A stretch of DNA of 64,000 bases from Leptotrichia sp. OH3620_COT-345 (GCF_003932895.1 NZ_RQYW01000010.1:23431-87430); one strand, 5' to 3'; shown: positions 1-8,973, numbered from the stretch's first letter. Numbers and translations: made by a program. Notes: generated by a model from the letters alone, not told the origin.

Positions 1-251
1 CAATATATCGCTCTCTTGATTTTCTGGAAAAAAATAAATTTGTTTTTTCTTTTGATTTGGAAAATGAAAGATATTATTTTAAAGAGGAAAATGCAAACTT
101 TTTTGTATGTAATTCGTGTAAGCATATTGAAAATATAACTGAATTTTCAAATTCGGAAACAGAAAATGAAAAAGACATATTGAAAAAGAAAGGGTTTTCT
201 CCTCTTTCCCATTTGTCTATTTTCAAAGGAAAATGTAATGACTGTAATTAA
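1..251 (+). CDS. Fur-family metalloregulator, probable Zur (C-terminal part; gene begins before the window)
   Basis: The frame is open from base 3 and enters with residues typical of the end of a Fur winged helix (IYRSLDFLEKNKF), so the TTG at 57 is internal and the gene starts before the window. The visible part is the Fur dimerisation domain. It has two CxxC pairs, CNSC near the middle and CNDC at the end, which form the structural zinc site in this family. It stops 64 bp before znuA and reads the same way, which favours a zinc-sensing role (Zur) over Fur or PerR. The assignment to Zur is from context; family membership is clear. Confidence 0.85.
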   Translation, partial: IYRSLDFLEKNKFVFSFDLENERYYFKEENANFFVCNSCKHIENITEFSNSETENEKDILKKKGFSPLSHLSIFKGKCNDCN

Positions 252-315
252 ATGGAGCTGTTATATTTCCAATATTCATTAAAAAAATTTAAAATTATAT
301 AACGGGAGGAAACAA

Positions 316-1278
316 ATGAAAAAAATTTTAACATTAATTTTAGTAGGAATTTTTATTTTTTCGTGTGGAAAAAAGGAAAGCTCGGGAAAAAAAGAAGACA
401 CTATAAAAACTGAAACTACTATAAAAAAAGAAAAAATAGCGGCAAGTATACCTCCGCTTAAATGGATTGTTCAGAAAATTGCGGGAAATGATTTTGAAGT
501 TATTTCCATTGTTCAACCGAATATGAATCACGAACTTTTTGACCCCAAACCTGATGATTTGAAAGTTCTTGAAGATTCAAAAATATTCTTCACTTACAAT
601 ATGTTGGCTTTTGAGGAAACAGTTGGAAAAAGTCTGAATAATCCCGATAAAGTTACTAATGTTCTTAACGGAGTAGATACTGCATTATTTTTAAAAGGAC
701 ATCATCACGATGATGACGACCATGACCATGATCATAAAAATGAAAAACATGGACATAAAGATGAAAAAAATAAAAAAGATGACCACAACCACGATGAAGA
801 TTCTCTTGATCCTCATGTATGGTTTTCACTGGAAATGATGCCCCAAGTTGCTAAAAATATAAAAGATAAATTAACGGAAATATATCCTGATAAAAAAGAT
901 GTTTTTGAAAAAAATTTCAATGATTTTTCTGTTGAATTGAATAAGTTTAAAGATGAGATTTCAAAAAAGATGGCTTCAAAAACTAAAAAATCATTTATGA
1001 TTTACCATCCTGCACTTGACTATTTCCTGAAAAACTATGATATTGAAGAAATTGAAATTGAAAGTGAAGGAAAGGAACCTTCTGCACAGCAGATTAAAGA
1101 AATTATAAATGAAGCTAAGGAACACGGTGTAACTACCATCTTGGTTCAACCTCAGTTTCCTAAACAGAGTGCGGAAGCTATATCCAAAGAAATTCCTGGT
1201 TCAAAAGTAATGGAATTCAATGTGGATTTGGAAAATGTATTTGAAAATCTTAACCGTTTTGTTGATTATCTTGACTAA
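316..1278 (+). CDS. znuA: Zinc ABC transporter substrate-binding lipoprotein
   Basis: The 320-residue protein has a signal peptide ending in a lipobox (FIFSC, Cys17), so it should be a lipoprotein. It belongs to the cluster A-I metal-binding proteins. His72 (in MNHELFDP) and His167 (in DPHVW) match zinc-ligand positions of ZnuA. Between them, at about residues 128-159, is a loop full of His, Asp and Glu, which in this family marks zinc rather than manganese binding. It is followed 26 bp later by the ATPase gene and then by the permease gene, and preceded by a Fur-family regulator. A GGGAGG ribosome site precedes the ATG. Expression is probably repressed by zinc through the upstream regulator. 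Confidence 0.93.
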   Translation: MKKILTLILVGIFIFSCGKKESSGKKEDTIKTETTIKKEKIAASIPPLKWIVQKIAGNDFEVISIVQPNMNHELFDPKPDDLKVLEDSKIFFTYNMLAFEETVGKSLNNPDKVTNVLNGVDTALFLKGHHHDDDDHDHDHKNEKHGHKDEKNKKDDHNHDEDSLDPHVWFSLEMMPQVAKNIKDKLTEIYPDKKDVFEKNFNDFSVELNKFKDEISKKMASKTKKSFMIYHPALDYFLKNYDIEEIEIESEGKEPSAQQIKEIINEAKEHGVTTILVQPQFPKQSAEAISKEIPGSKVMEFNVDLENVFENLNRFVDYLD

Positions 1279-1304
1279 TTAAGCATATTAAAGAAAGGAT
1301 CAGT

Positions 1305-2000
1305 ATGAAAAGTTCCGAAAAAAAGCTAATCAGTGTAAGAAATTTAAGTTTTAAATATCATAATGATCTTATTCTGAATGACATAAATTTTGATATATTT
1401 AAAGGACAAAATGTAGCAATATTAGGAAGAAATGGCGGAGGAAAATCTACTTTAGTAAAAGTTATCTTGAATTTTCTTAAAAAGAAAACAGGAAAAATCA
1501 AGTTTTTTATCGATAAAAGTAGAATCGGCTATCTTCCTCAAATTAGAGAATTTGATGTGACATTTCCAATTAATATTTTTGATTTGGTTATATCGGGGCT
1601 TACAAATAGAAAAAATCTTTTCAGACCCTTTAATAAAGAAGAAAAAGAAAAAACGGAAAAACTTCTGAAAGAATTTGGAATTTTTCATCTGAAACATAAA
1701 TTAATAAGTGAAGTTTCAGGAGGTCAGCTTCAAAGAGCTCTTATTGCAAGGGCTCTTGTCTCATCTCCTGAAATCATATTTTTAGACGAGCCTGAATCTT
1801 TCCTTGATAAAGAATTTGAATTTAGGTTATTTGAAAAAATAAAACAGCTTTCAGATTCCACACTTGTCATAATTTCTCATGAACTGGAAAAAATATATAA
1901 CTATGTGGATTCTATATTTATTGTGGAAGAAAATATAAAAATATATAAAGATAAAACCGATTATTATAAAAGTGAAAATACAAACTTACATAAACATTGA
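1305..2000 (+). CDS. znuC: Zinc ABC transporter ATPase
   Basis: This 231-residue protein is an ABC ATPase that powers the import system with ZnuA and ZnuB at the inner membrane. Walker A is GRNGGGKS at residues 41-48, the Q-loop glutamine is near residue 79, the signature VSGGQ is at 137-141 and Walker B is IIFLDEP at 157-163. A switch histidine follows in IISHE. The length is normal for metal-type importers. It sits 26 bp after znuA and about 40 bp before znuB, so the three genes should share one transcript. Zinc specificity comes from the His-rich ZnuA; a manganese system is the alternative. Confidence 0.92.
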   Translation: MKSSEKKLISVRNLSFKYHNDLILNDINFDIFKGQNVAILGRNGGGKSTLVKVILNFLKKKTGKIKFFIDKSRIGYLPQIREFDVTFPINIFDLVISGLTNRKNLFRPFNKEEKEKTEKLLKEFGIFHLKHKLISEVSGGQLQRALIARALVSSPEIIFLDEPESFLDKEFEFRLFEKIKQLSDSTLVIISHELEKIYNYVDSIFIVEENIKIYKDKTDYYKSENTNLHKH

Positions 2001-2041
2001 TTTTTATATAAAATTATATATTAATTAAAGATTGGGGAAAA

Positions 2042-2878
2042 ATGAACTTCATAGATTTTTTTGAATACTCTTTTATGAGAAATGCTCTCATTGTAGGATT
2101 TCTTTCAAGTGTATGTTGCGGAATAATAGGAACATATATTGTAAATAAAAAAATGGTTTTTATTTCTTCAAGTATAAGCCATGCTTCATATGGAGGAATA
2201 GGGATAGGAATTTTCCTTATTCATTTTTTTAAACTTCCTGTAAAAGATCCGTTAATTTTTGGATTATTTTTTTCTATATTGTCGGGGATACTTATACTTC
2301 TTTTAAAGGATTTTTTCAATGTAAACAGTGATTTAGGAATAGGAATGGTAATGTCACTGGGAATGGCGGTAGGAATTATATTTTCCTTTATTACTCCCGG
2401 TTATCAGGCAGATATGTCTACCTATTTATTCGGAAATATACTGCTTTCAAACAATACAAATATAATTTCTCTTTTAATACTGGACATTATTACAGTAATA
2501 TTTTTTATTGTGTACTATAAAGGAATTGTATATACTAGTTTTGACGAGAAACTATATGGAATATACGGAGTACCTGTTTCTTTCATAAATTATTTTATGA
2601 TTACTCTTATATCTTCAGCAATAATAATAAATATAAAGACAATAGGAATTATTCTTATTATTTCCATATTGACGATTCCCCAAGCCGCTGCATCCATTGT
2701 AGCAAAAAAATATTCAGTTATTATATTACTGTCAGTACTTTTTTCCTTTTTAGGAATTCTTTCGGGATTATATTTTTCATATGTGCTTAATATTCCGTCA
2801 GGTCCTTCCATAATAGTATCATTAATTATTTTGATTGTCATAATAAAATTTTTTTCTTTTTTTCGAAAAAATGATTGA
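2042..2878 (+). CDS. znuB: Zinc ABC transporter permease
   Basis: The 278-residue protein is almost wholly hydrophobic, with about eight predicted membrane helices, and matches the ABC-3 permease family (ZnuB/MntB/TroC). Family-type segments are visible near residues 40-55 (SISHASYGGIG) and in the last third, around GIILIISILTIPQAAA. It forms the membrane channel with ZnuC and receives zinc from ZnuA. It closes the operon. The -35 box of the dps promoter overlaps its stop codon, so the two transcription units are packed tightly. Confidence 0.92.
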   Translation: MNFIDFFEYSFMRNALIVGFLSSVCCGIIGTYIVNKKMVFISSSISHASYGGIGIGIFLIHFFKLPVKDPLIFGLFFSILSGILILLLKDFFNVNSDLGIGMVMSLGMAVGIIFSFITPGYQADMSTYLFGNILLSNNTNIISLLILDIITVIFFIVYYKGIVYTSFDEKLYGIYGVPVSFINYFMITLISSAIIINIKTIGIILIISILTIPQAAASIVAKKYSVIILLSVLFSFLGILSGLYFSYVLNIPSGPSIIVSLIILIVIIKFFSFFRKND

Positions 2879-2903
2879 CAATTTTTTTAATATTTTATAT
2901 AAT
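2875..2903 (+). promoter_or_regulatory. Promoter of dps
   Basis: TTGACA (2875-2880) is followed after 17 bp by TATAAT (2898-2903), both perfect sigma-70 consensus. The -35 box lies over the stop codon of znuB. Confidence 0.85.
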
Positions 2904-2908
2904 TAATT

Positions 2909-2927
2909 TGTAATGATTATAATTATA
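2909..2927 (+). promoter_or_regulatory. Fur/PerR-type operator at the dps start site
   Basis: The 19 bases agree with the classical Fur box at 15 positions. They contain a 7-1-7 inverted repeat (TAATGAT-T-ATAATTA) with one mismatch. The site begins 5 bp after the -10 box, so a bound repressor would cover the transcription start. PerR commonly controls dps genes in low-GC bacteria. The sequence cannot tell whether Fur, PerR or Zur binds here. Confidence 0.55.
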
Positions 2928-2957
2928 AAATAATTTTAAAATAAGGAGAGGATAACA

Positions 2958-3395
2958 ATGAGTAAAACTGTAGAAAAATTAAATCTATACTTAGTAAATT
3001 TAAATGTACTTTATAGAAAAGTACAGAATTATCACTGGAATGTCATAGGTAAAGGATTCTTCACTATACATGCAAAATTGGAAGATTTCTATGACGGAAT
3101 CAGCGAGCAGATAGATGAAGTAGCTGAAAGAATACTTTCTGTGGGAGGAAGACCATACGGTACTTTAAAAGATTATTTAGAACTTACTACTCTTAAAGAA
3201 GCTGAAAATAAAGAAATTTCAGTTGAAAATGTTGTTAATTCAGTAAAATCGGATTTTGAAGCTATGCTTAACCTTTTAAAAGAAACTAAAGAAGTTGCTG
3301 ATAGTGAAAATGATTATGGAACTTCAGCAATGCTTGATGAATATATTTCAGAATATGAAAAAAATCTATGGATGTTAAATGCTTACTTAAAATAA
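2958..3395 (+). CDS. dps: Dps-family DNA-protection ferritin
   Basis: The 145-residue protein should form a dodecameric iron-storage shell that uses peroxide to oxidise Fe(II), protecting DNA. The Dps ferroxidase signature is visible: His26-Trp27 (NYHWNV), His38, and the acidic DEVAER segment at residues 53-58. These give the His-His-Asp-Glu ligands of the inter-subunit site. There is no long basic N-terminal tail, so direct DNA binding is uncertain. It is a single-gene unit with a consensus promoter, a Fur-type operator and a strong terminator. It sits beside zinc uptake genes, so metal stress is the common theme. Confidence 0.92.
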   Translation: MSKTVEKLNLYLVNLNVLYRKVQNYHWNVIGKGFFTIHAKLEDFYDGISEQIDEVAERILSVGGRPYGTLKDYLELTTLKEAENKEISVENVVNSVKSDFEAMLNLLKETKEVADSENDYGTSAMLDEYISEYEKNLWMLNAYLK

Positions 3396-3424
3396 TAGTT
3401 TTTCAATTTTTTACCTGACCTAAC

Positions 3425-3462
3425 AAAAAAACTATTCTTAAAATTTTAAGAATAGTTTTTTT
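3425..3462. terminator. Perfectly palindromic terminator between dps and the IPP isomerase gene
   Basis: A 38-base perfect palindrome has arms running from AAAAAAACTATTC to GAATAGTTTTTTT with no unpaired loop. It ends in a run of T on either strand. It lies 30 bp after the dps stop and could terminate transcription from both sides. Confidence 0.8.
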
Positions 3463-3560
3463 ATTTCTCTAAATGTTCATTTTCATATTTTTTTGTTGAA
3501 ATGATTTAAATGTCGCAATTTTATTTTTAATTTAACGGCCTTATACTTTATTTATTTTAA

Positions 3561-3737
3561 ACTTCCCGACATTCAAAATTTTTCCGAAAAAATATAATAT
3601 TATACCGGTGAAAAAACAATTATCTGAGGACAATAAATTTTCTATTTTTCAAGTATAATAAATAATTTTGAGGATTAAAAAATTTTGCTGTTGGTAGTGA
3701 ATGTGTGAAGTCAGTAATGAATTCTCATGAAGAAAAA
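3561..3737 (+). repeat. Dispersed intergenic repeat, copy A
   Basis: This segment shares diagnostic blocks with six other intergenic segments here: GACATTCAAAATTTTTCCG at its start, TTCAAGTATAATAAAT in the middle, and a tail with AATGAATTCTCATGA then AAAAA. It fills the space between the dps terminator and the 3' end of the minus-strand IPP isomerase gene. No coding sense was found in it. Confidence 0.65.
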
Positions 3738-3739
3738 TC

Positions 3740-4774
3740 TTATAATTTCCTCTGTTCTGTAAACTCTTTTGTTTTTCCATATAATATATATTTTACATTT
3801 TTCAAATCACTTATATTTTTAGAGTTTAATGCACACATTATAATCTTACATTCATGTTTCCAACTATCTAAAGTTTTAATGACTTCTTCAATGGAATTTT
3901 CTTCAATAAGTTTCAGTATTGCCTTTGAAATTCCGACTCCTTTAGCTCCCAATACTAATGATTTTATTATATCCAACGGATTTCTGATACCTCCGCTTGC
4001 TATTATTTCTACTTTATCCATGTATTCTTTTACACTTAAAAGTGAAACAACTGTCGTTTGTCCCCAGTCATCTAAATAAGAAAATTTGTTATTCCTCCTT
4101 GCATTTTCAATATAGGCAAAGCTTGTTCCGCCTCTTCCGCTTATATCAAAAGTTTTTATCCCCAGTTCTATTCCTTTCCTTACAGTTTCCTTACTCATTC
4201 CAAATCCCACTTCTTTAAGAATAAGAGGAATTTTTATATTTTCTGTAAATCCTTTTATATTTTCCTGCCATTTGCTGAAATTTCTGCTTCCTTCAGCCAT
4301 TATAAGCTCCTGCATAAAGTTTACATGTATTTGAAGAAATAATGGGTTCAAATCTTCTATTGCTTTAATTCCGTCTTTATAATCTTTATCCGCTCCGATA
4401 TTTGTTCCTAAAAGTAAATCTTTATTTTCTTCCCTCACTATCCTGAAAGAATTATCATCAGGATTTTTTAGTGCTGCACTGTAAGAGCCCGTTATAAAAA
4501 GTAATCCGCACTCTTGTGCAACTTTTGCTAATTTTCTGTTTATTTCTTTTCCTCTTTGACTTCCCCCTGTCATGGCATTTATAAAAAAAGGGCATTCAAA
4601 TTTATGTCCCGCAAAACATACGGAAGTGTCGATATCTTCCATATTATATTCAGGTATTGAATGATGTATCAGTTCTATATCGTCAAAGCTGTTATATGCA
4701 CTCTCATATTTTAAGGCATGATTTATATGATCATCTTTTCTGTTCATTTTTCCATATATGTCATTATCAGGCAT
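3740..4774 (-). CDS. fni: Isopentenyl-diphosphate delta-isomerase, type 2
   Basis: The 344-residue protein interconverts isopentenyl and dimethylallyl diphosphate using reduced FMN. It is a TIM barrel of the type 2 family. Visible signatures are the N-terminal RKDDHINHA, the FFINAMTGGS phosphate/FMN loop at about residues 64-73, DISGRGGTSFAYIE near 208, and the C-terminal SGGIRNPLDIIKSLVLGA. It is the last gene of the mevalonate operon, 13 bp after the phosphomevalonate kinase stop. Type 2 isomerases usually accompany the mevalonate pathway in bacteria, which fits the context. Confidence 0.93.
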   Translation of the reverse strand: MPDNDIYGKMNRKDDHINHALKYESAYNSFDDIELIHHSIPEYNMEDIDTSVCFAGHKFECPFFINAMTGGSQRGKEINRKLAKVAQECGLLFITGSYSAALKNPDDNSFRIVREENKDLLLGTNIGADKDYKDGIKAIEDLNPLFLQIHVNFMQELIMAEGSRNFSKWQENIKGFTENIKIPLILKEVGFGMSKETVRKGIELGIKTFDISGRGGTSFAYIENARRNNKFSYLDDWGQTTVVSLLSVKEYMDKVEIIASGGIRNPLDIIKSLVLGAKGVGISKAILKLIEENSIEEVIKTLDSWKHECKIIMCALNSKNISDLKNVKYILYGKTKEFTEQRKL

Positions 4775-4787
4775 ATTTCCTCCTATT

Positions 4788-5810
4788 TTACAGTTCTGAT
4801 GAATAAAGTAAATCTATATTTTCCTTTTTCCATCTTTCAATCAAAATTTCCGTATCATTTTTATTAAAGGATACAGCTATCCCGCAGTCTCCTCCCCCGG
4901 CTCCACTGCTTTTTGAAAATATATCAAGACCGTCAGAAGCTTTTACAAGTTTTTCAAGTTCATTGCTATATATCGACTTATCCAAATTTTTCAGTAACTT
5001 TCCCCCTTTATCTAAAGCGTTCCCAATCATTTTACAATTTCCTGTTTTTATTCCTTTTACAAGCTCACGTACATTTCTATCGGAATTTTCCAGAAATTTT
5101 TCATTAATAGATTTTTTCACATGATTTATCATATCTTTAGAAATTGAAGGCTTTTTTGTCCAACCTACTAAAAATTCATATTTCTCCTTACATTTTAATT
5201 TTTCAATACTATATCCCCAATCCATATCCATTATTTTTCCAAGGGATTTTTTCTCTATTTCCGTACTTACTTTTCCTCTGTCAAACGAAGTATAGACAAT
5301 GAGACTTTCGTAAGTTATACATGCCAAATCTCCCATTGAACCATTATCCCCTCTTTTTAAAAGTATATAAGAAGATAATTTAAAAACTTCCTCTTTTGAA
5401 ATTTTCAATTTATATAATTTTATCATTGCCTTTATTACTAATATTACCACACTTCCACTTGATCCTATACCGTATTTTTTGCCGTTATTTTCCATTTTCC
5501 CCATTATATTCAACTCAAAGGGGAAAGTTTTTATTGCTTTTATGTAAAGGTATTCATTTACAATATTTACAGTTTCCTGTATAAGGGAGTAATCTTCATT
5601 TTTTTCTAAAGACACTGAATAACCGTACATATCAGAATATATCTTATAATTATTTGAAAATTTTATTTTTGCTTCCATGTAAATATTTACATTTTTTACA
5701 ACTGCACTATGACCTGAAATTAATACTGCATATTCTCCTGCTATGTAAAGTTTTCCACAAGTTTTTACTTTGACTAATTTTCCATTATCTTCCCTATTCC
5801 CTATCGTCAT
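4788..5810 (-). CDS. Phosphomevalonate kinase
   Basis: This 340-residue GHMP kinase should phosphorylate 5-phosphomevalonate. The N-terminal motif is KTCGKLYIAGEYAVL. The glycine-rich ATP loop is YGIGSSGSVV at about residues 112-121, and the third GHMP motif near the C terminus is KSSGAGGGDCGIA. These match the bacterial phosphomevalonate kinase type rather than mevalonate kinase. It overlaps the decarboxylase gene by 17 bp and precedes fni, so it is translationally coupled within the operon. Assignment among the three GHMP enzymes rests on motif style and gene order. Confidence 0.9.
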   Translation of the reverse strand: MTIGNREDNGKLVKVKTCGKLYIAGEYAVLISGHSAVVKNVNIYMEAKIKFSNNYKIYSDMYGYSVSLEKNEDYSLIQETVNIVNEYLYIKAIKTFPFELNIMGKMENNGKKYGIGSSGSVVILVIKAMIKLYKLKISKEEVFKLSSYILLKRGDNGSMGDLACITYESLIVYTSFDRGKVSTEIEKKSLGKIMDMDWGYSIEKLKCKEKYEFLVGWTKKPSISKDMINHVKKSINEKFLENSDRNVRELVKGIKTGNCKMIGNALDKGGKLLKNLDKSIYSNELEKLVKASDGLDIFSKSSGAGGGDCGIAVSFNKNDTEILIERWKKENIDLLYSSEL

Positions 5811-6753
5811 CAGAAATCACCTTCGTTTTTGATGCTATTATATTATATTTCTTTTTCAATATATTTTTCAGTTTTTCAAAACTTTCTTCAAGACACAGAA
5901 CTTTCACATTAGGTCCTGCATCCATTGTAAAATAGCATTTTTCTCCTTTTTCCCTCAGCTCTCTGACATAATCCATTGCTTCCCTGCTTTTATCTGTCAG
6001 ATACGAAAAAGGAGGAGTTGTATATAATGTTGTTTCATGCATTGCCAAAGCATTTTTTTCAGTCAGCTCTCCTACTTTTTTAAAATCATTTTCAGTTAAC
6101 GCTTTTTTCATATCTTCATAATCTTTTTCAGAATCTTTTACCCATTTTTCAAATACTGTGGAAGTTTCACTACAAAGTTTCATCCCTTCCCTACTTGATA
6201 TTATTTTCTTTTCTTCATTCAGTACAAGCATAATCATTGCGAGCTTTAAATCTGTTTTTATTTCATATATTTCTCCTGTATCTTTATCCCATGCACCTAT
6301 AGGACCGAAAAAACTCCTTGCAGAAGAACCTGATCCGAATTTTGAAATTCCTGCCATTTCATTTCTTGAAAGATTTTTGTCAAACAGCTTATTACATGCT
6401 TTTATTACCGCCGAAAGCCCACTTGAGCTTGAAGACAATCCTGCTGCTGTCGGCATGCTGTTTTCAGTTTTTATTAATACTCTCCGATTTTTATCTTCTC
6501 TGAACATATTTATTATGTTACTTATTTTTTCAGTCTGCTTTTCATCCTGAAGCTCTCCATTCAGATAAAATAAATCCTTGTCAATGAATTTATCTCCATT
6601 ATTATCAATGAAACTTATTTCCGTATCGGTATACATATTTTCCAATGTAAGAGATATGCTGCTTGTAGCAGGTATCATATTTTTTTCATTTTTTTTCCCC
6701 CAATATTTTATAATTGCTATATTGGCATAGGATCTTACAGTTTTTCTGTCCAT
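5794..6753 (-). CDS. mvaD: Diphosphomevalonate decarboxylase
   Basis: The 319-residue GHMP enzyme makes isopentenyl diphosphate from diphosphomevalonate by ATP-dependent decarboxylation. The N-terminal block ANIAIIKYWGKK is the hallmark of this enzyme. The ATP loop PTAAGLSSSSSGLSA is at about residues 102-116, and FTMDAGPNVK near residue 275 carries the catalytic aspartate. The length is usual. It overlaps mevalonate kinase by 19 bp and phosphomevalonate kinase by 17 bp, so the three kinase-fold genes should be made together. Confidence 0.94.
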   Translation of the reverse strand: MDRKTVRSYANIAIIKYWGKKNEKNMIPATSSISLTLENMYTDTEISFIDNNGDKFIDKDLFYLNGELQDEKQTEKISNIINMFREDKNRRVLIKTENSMPTAAGLSSSSSGLSAVIKACNKLFDKNLSRNEMAGISKFGSGSSARSFFGPIGAWDKDTGEIYEIKTDLKLAMIMLVLNEEKKIISSREGMKLCSETSTVFEKWVKDSEKDYEDMKKALTENDFKKVGELTEKNALAMHETTLYTTPPFSYLTDKSREAMDYVRELREKGEKCYFTMDAGPNVKVLCLEESFEKLKNILKKKYNIIASKTKVISDDDRE

Positions 6754-7643
6754 ATATTTACTGCTCCTTTTTCTTTTAAAGCCTGTTTTATTATATCTGC
6801 CTTCTTTTCATCATCAGTCAGAGCTATGATACAGCCTCCCTGCCCTCCACCTGATATTTTTGCTCCCAATGCTCCCGCTTTCATCGCCTCATCTATGAGT
6901 AAATCTGTCTTCATTGTACTTAAACCAAGTTTTGAAAGCTCTTTATTTGCTTTAAGCATATTTCTTCCTATATTGATTAAATCTTTTTCTTCTATATATT
7001 TTTCTGTTTCTTCTGTAAGTTTTCCAAGTTCTGAAAGCATAGGCTCCGCTTTTTCTCCCATTTCTCTTATCATAGTTACAGTTTCTCTGGTTTTCCCCTG
7101 AATTCCTGAATCCGCTATTATAAGATATGCTCCCAAATTCAAATTAATATTGAAAAATCCCGCTTGTCTGATAAATTTTACAGCTTTATCACTTAGACAT
7201 GTTTTTGCGTCAAGACCGCTCGGAGTAGTGTGAGCCACAATTTCAGCTTTATTTACAAGTTCTTCAAGAATATTTTTTTCGGGCTTTTTTCCGAAGTAGT
7301 TAAATACGGCTTTGATTCCTGCTATACTTACAGCTGCTGAAGAACCCATGCCTCTTTTTTCAGGAATTTCAGATTCTACTTCATATTTTATTTTTTCATT
7401 CTCTTTTCCCAGATATTTTAATGCTTCATAAACAGCTGTTGACAAAGTATCTTCAGGATTATATGAAAACAGTCTATCTGAAAGTGTTACTTTACACTTT
7501 ACAGTTACGTTTTTTAAAGGAATGGCAATGGCAGGATAGCCATAAACTACTGAATGTTCTCCTATCAGTATTATTTTTGAATGTGCTTTCCCGACACCTA
7601 TTTTTTCAGCAATATTCTCATTTTTTCCTATGCCGATTAACAT
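6735..7643 (-). CDS. mvk: Mevalonate kinase
   Basis: The 302-residue GHMP kinase should convert mevalonate to 5-phosphomevalonate. GKAHSKIILIGEHSVVYGYP at residues 18-37 is the substrate region of mevalonate kinases. The ATP loop is EKRGMGSSAAVS, and KISGGGQGGCIIAL is the C-terminal GHMP motif. Residues THTTPSGLD-like (HTTPSGLDAKT) carry the catalytic Asp. It begins 1 bp after the transporter gene, so it is probably coupled to it. No HMG-CoA synthase or reductase gene is present in the window, so the mevalonate source is not shown here. Confidence 0.94.
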   Translation of the reverse strand: MLIGIGKNENIAEKIGVGKAHSKIILIGEHSVVYGYPAIAIPLKNVTVKCKVTLSDRLFSYNPEDTLSTAVYEALKYLGKENEKIKYEVESEIPEKRGMGSSAAVSIAGIKAVFNYFGKKPEKNILEELVNKAEIVAHTTPSGLDAKTCLSDKAVKFIRQAGFFNINLNLGAYLIIADSGIQGKTRETVTMIREMGEKAEPMLSELGKLTEETEKYIEEKDLINIGRNMLKANKELSKLGLSTMKTDLLIDEAMKAGALGAKISGGGQGGCIIALTDDEKKADIIKQALKEKGAVNIWTEKL

Positions 7644-7644
7644 A

Positions 7645-8973
7645 CTAAATTCCTCCTATTATCTGTACAATGAATGAAGAAGCATACAACGTCATAAACT
7701 GAACTCCGTAATTTACTCCAAGTTTATTCATAAATCCGCTGTAAAGACCTATTAAAAATACCCCAAATATATTTATAATACCTGCTTCCATATAGGAAAG
7801 CAACAATATAAAAGAAACAAATACTGCAAGTACGGCTTCATGAGGTATTCTTGTCATAACGAAATAAGTTATTTTAAAAGCATATCTTGTAATAAGAAAA
7901 TAGCTCAATCCTGCCGCTATCAACGCAGAAATTAATACAGTAATTATAAAAGTTTCTTTTGGAAGTAAATTATGAATATTATTTCCTATTTTAAACCTAT
8001 CTCCCGCTTCAAACAATGCAGCTCCCGGACCTATAGCTGCAGGAGATAAAGGTATCCCCAATCCGAAAAGAGATATTATTATTCCTGATAAATAAGTAGC
8101 CTGAGCTATTGCACCCATTCCTACAAGCTTTTCAGTGTGGGAGATTGTTTCATCTTTTCCTTTCCCTATAAGTTCTTTGGATAAAATAAGCAATCCTACA
8201 GGACTTAATACAAAAAGAAAATTTACAATTACTGAAGATAAAACGGAAATCTTCATTTCTTCCTTGGTTAATTTCACCTTTTTACTGTCTTCAGATTCAG
8301 GAAGAATAACATTATCATATTCCTTTACTTCCATTTCTTTTAAAGATTCTTTATTTAAAAGCGAAATCATGGATACAAACAAAGGTCCTATTGTTATTCC
8401 GATAAAAAAAGATGTCGTAATATTTTTTGTTGGAGGAACTACTTCAATAGCATAATAAAGATGTCTTAACGCCATTACGAGAATAGCTCCCGGAATAATG
8501 GAAATAAGACATAATGCCTTATTTTTACTTATAAGTGATAAAAATACCGCTCCTGCCACAAAAAAATATTTTGAATATGCTTTTATAGATTCTCCAAAAG
8601 GAACTAATGCATTCGCCAGAAGAAGTGATATTATTATTGAAATAAATGTCGCTATTACCGCAGATAGTGCCATTTTTTTTATTACCGTGGCACTTAATCC
8701 TTTTTTCTTGAGTATAAATCCACTTTCTATCATAGGTGTAGACATTACACCCCCAGGTAGTCCTACCAAAATTGCAGGCATAAGATTTATAAGATTTAGC
8801 GTGATTATTGCTGAAATAAAGAAACTCAATATTATCACTTCAGATGCCCCTGCCAATACAAGCATAAGTGTTATAGGAAGTAGGACACTTGTTTCATCAG
8901 TTCCCGGAACGAAACCGATTACAGTATATATAAACACTGCTGCCAATGCAGCTATGACTATTTCAAATATCAT
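7645..8973 (-). CDS. TctA-like membrane transporter (tripartite tricarboxylate transporter large subunit family)
   Basis: The 442-residue protein is strongly hydrophobic, with about ten to twelve membrane helices. The early segment ILVGLPGGVMSTPMIESG (about residues 69-85) is typical of the TctA family, and a similar glycine and proline rich segment, LGIPLSPAAIGPGAALFEAGD, recurs in the second half. A charged loop near residues 210-240 separates the halves. TctA proteins import carboxylates with a small TctB and a binding protein TctC; no TctC is seen here. It overlaps the upstream small membrane gene by 11 bp and abuts mevalonate kinase. That makes mevalonate a candidate substrate, by inference only. 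Confidence 0.75.
   Translation of the reverse strand: MIFEIVIAALAAVFIYTVIGFVPGTDETSVLLPITLMLVLAGASEVIILSFFISAIITLNLINLMPAILVGLPGGVMSTPMIESGFILKKKGLSATVIKKMALSAVIATFISIIISLLLANALVPFGESIKAYSKYFFVAGAVFLSLISKNKALCLISIIPGAILVMALRHLYYAIEVVPPTKNITTSFFIGITIGPLFVSMISLLNKESLKEMEVKEYDNVILPESEDSKKVKLTKEEMKISVLSSVIVNFLFVLSPVGLLILSKELIGKGKDETISHTEKLVGMGAIAQATYLSGIIISLFGLGIPLSPAAIGPGAALFEAGDRFKIGNNIHNLLPKETFIITVLISALIAAGLSYFLITRYAFKITYFVMTRIPHEAVLAVFVSFILLLSYMEAGIINIFGVFLIGLYSGFMNKLGVNYGVQFMTLYASSFIVQIIGGI

Noticed and set aside
57..251. A separate 64-residue protein starting at TTG 57
   Set aside because: The same frame is open to the window edge and continues a Fur winged helix, so it is the end of a longer gene.
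682..800. A simple repeat in znuA
   Set aside because: The His/Asp/Lys-rich coding stretch is the usual metal-binding loop of ZnuA, not a DNA repeat of interest.
3705..4079. A 124-codon plus-strand frame over repeat copy A and the end of the isomerase gene
   Set aside because: Most of it is antisense to fni, and its start lies in the dispersed repeat. No family resemblance was seen.
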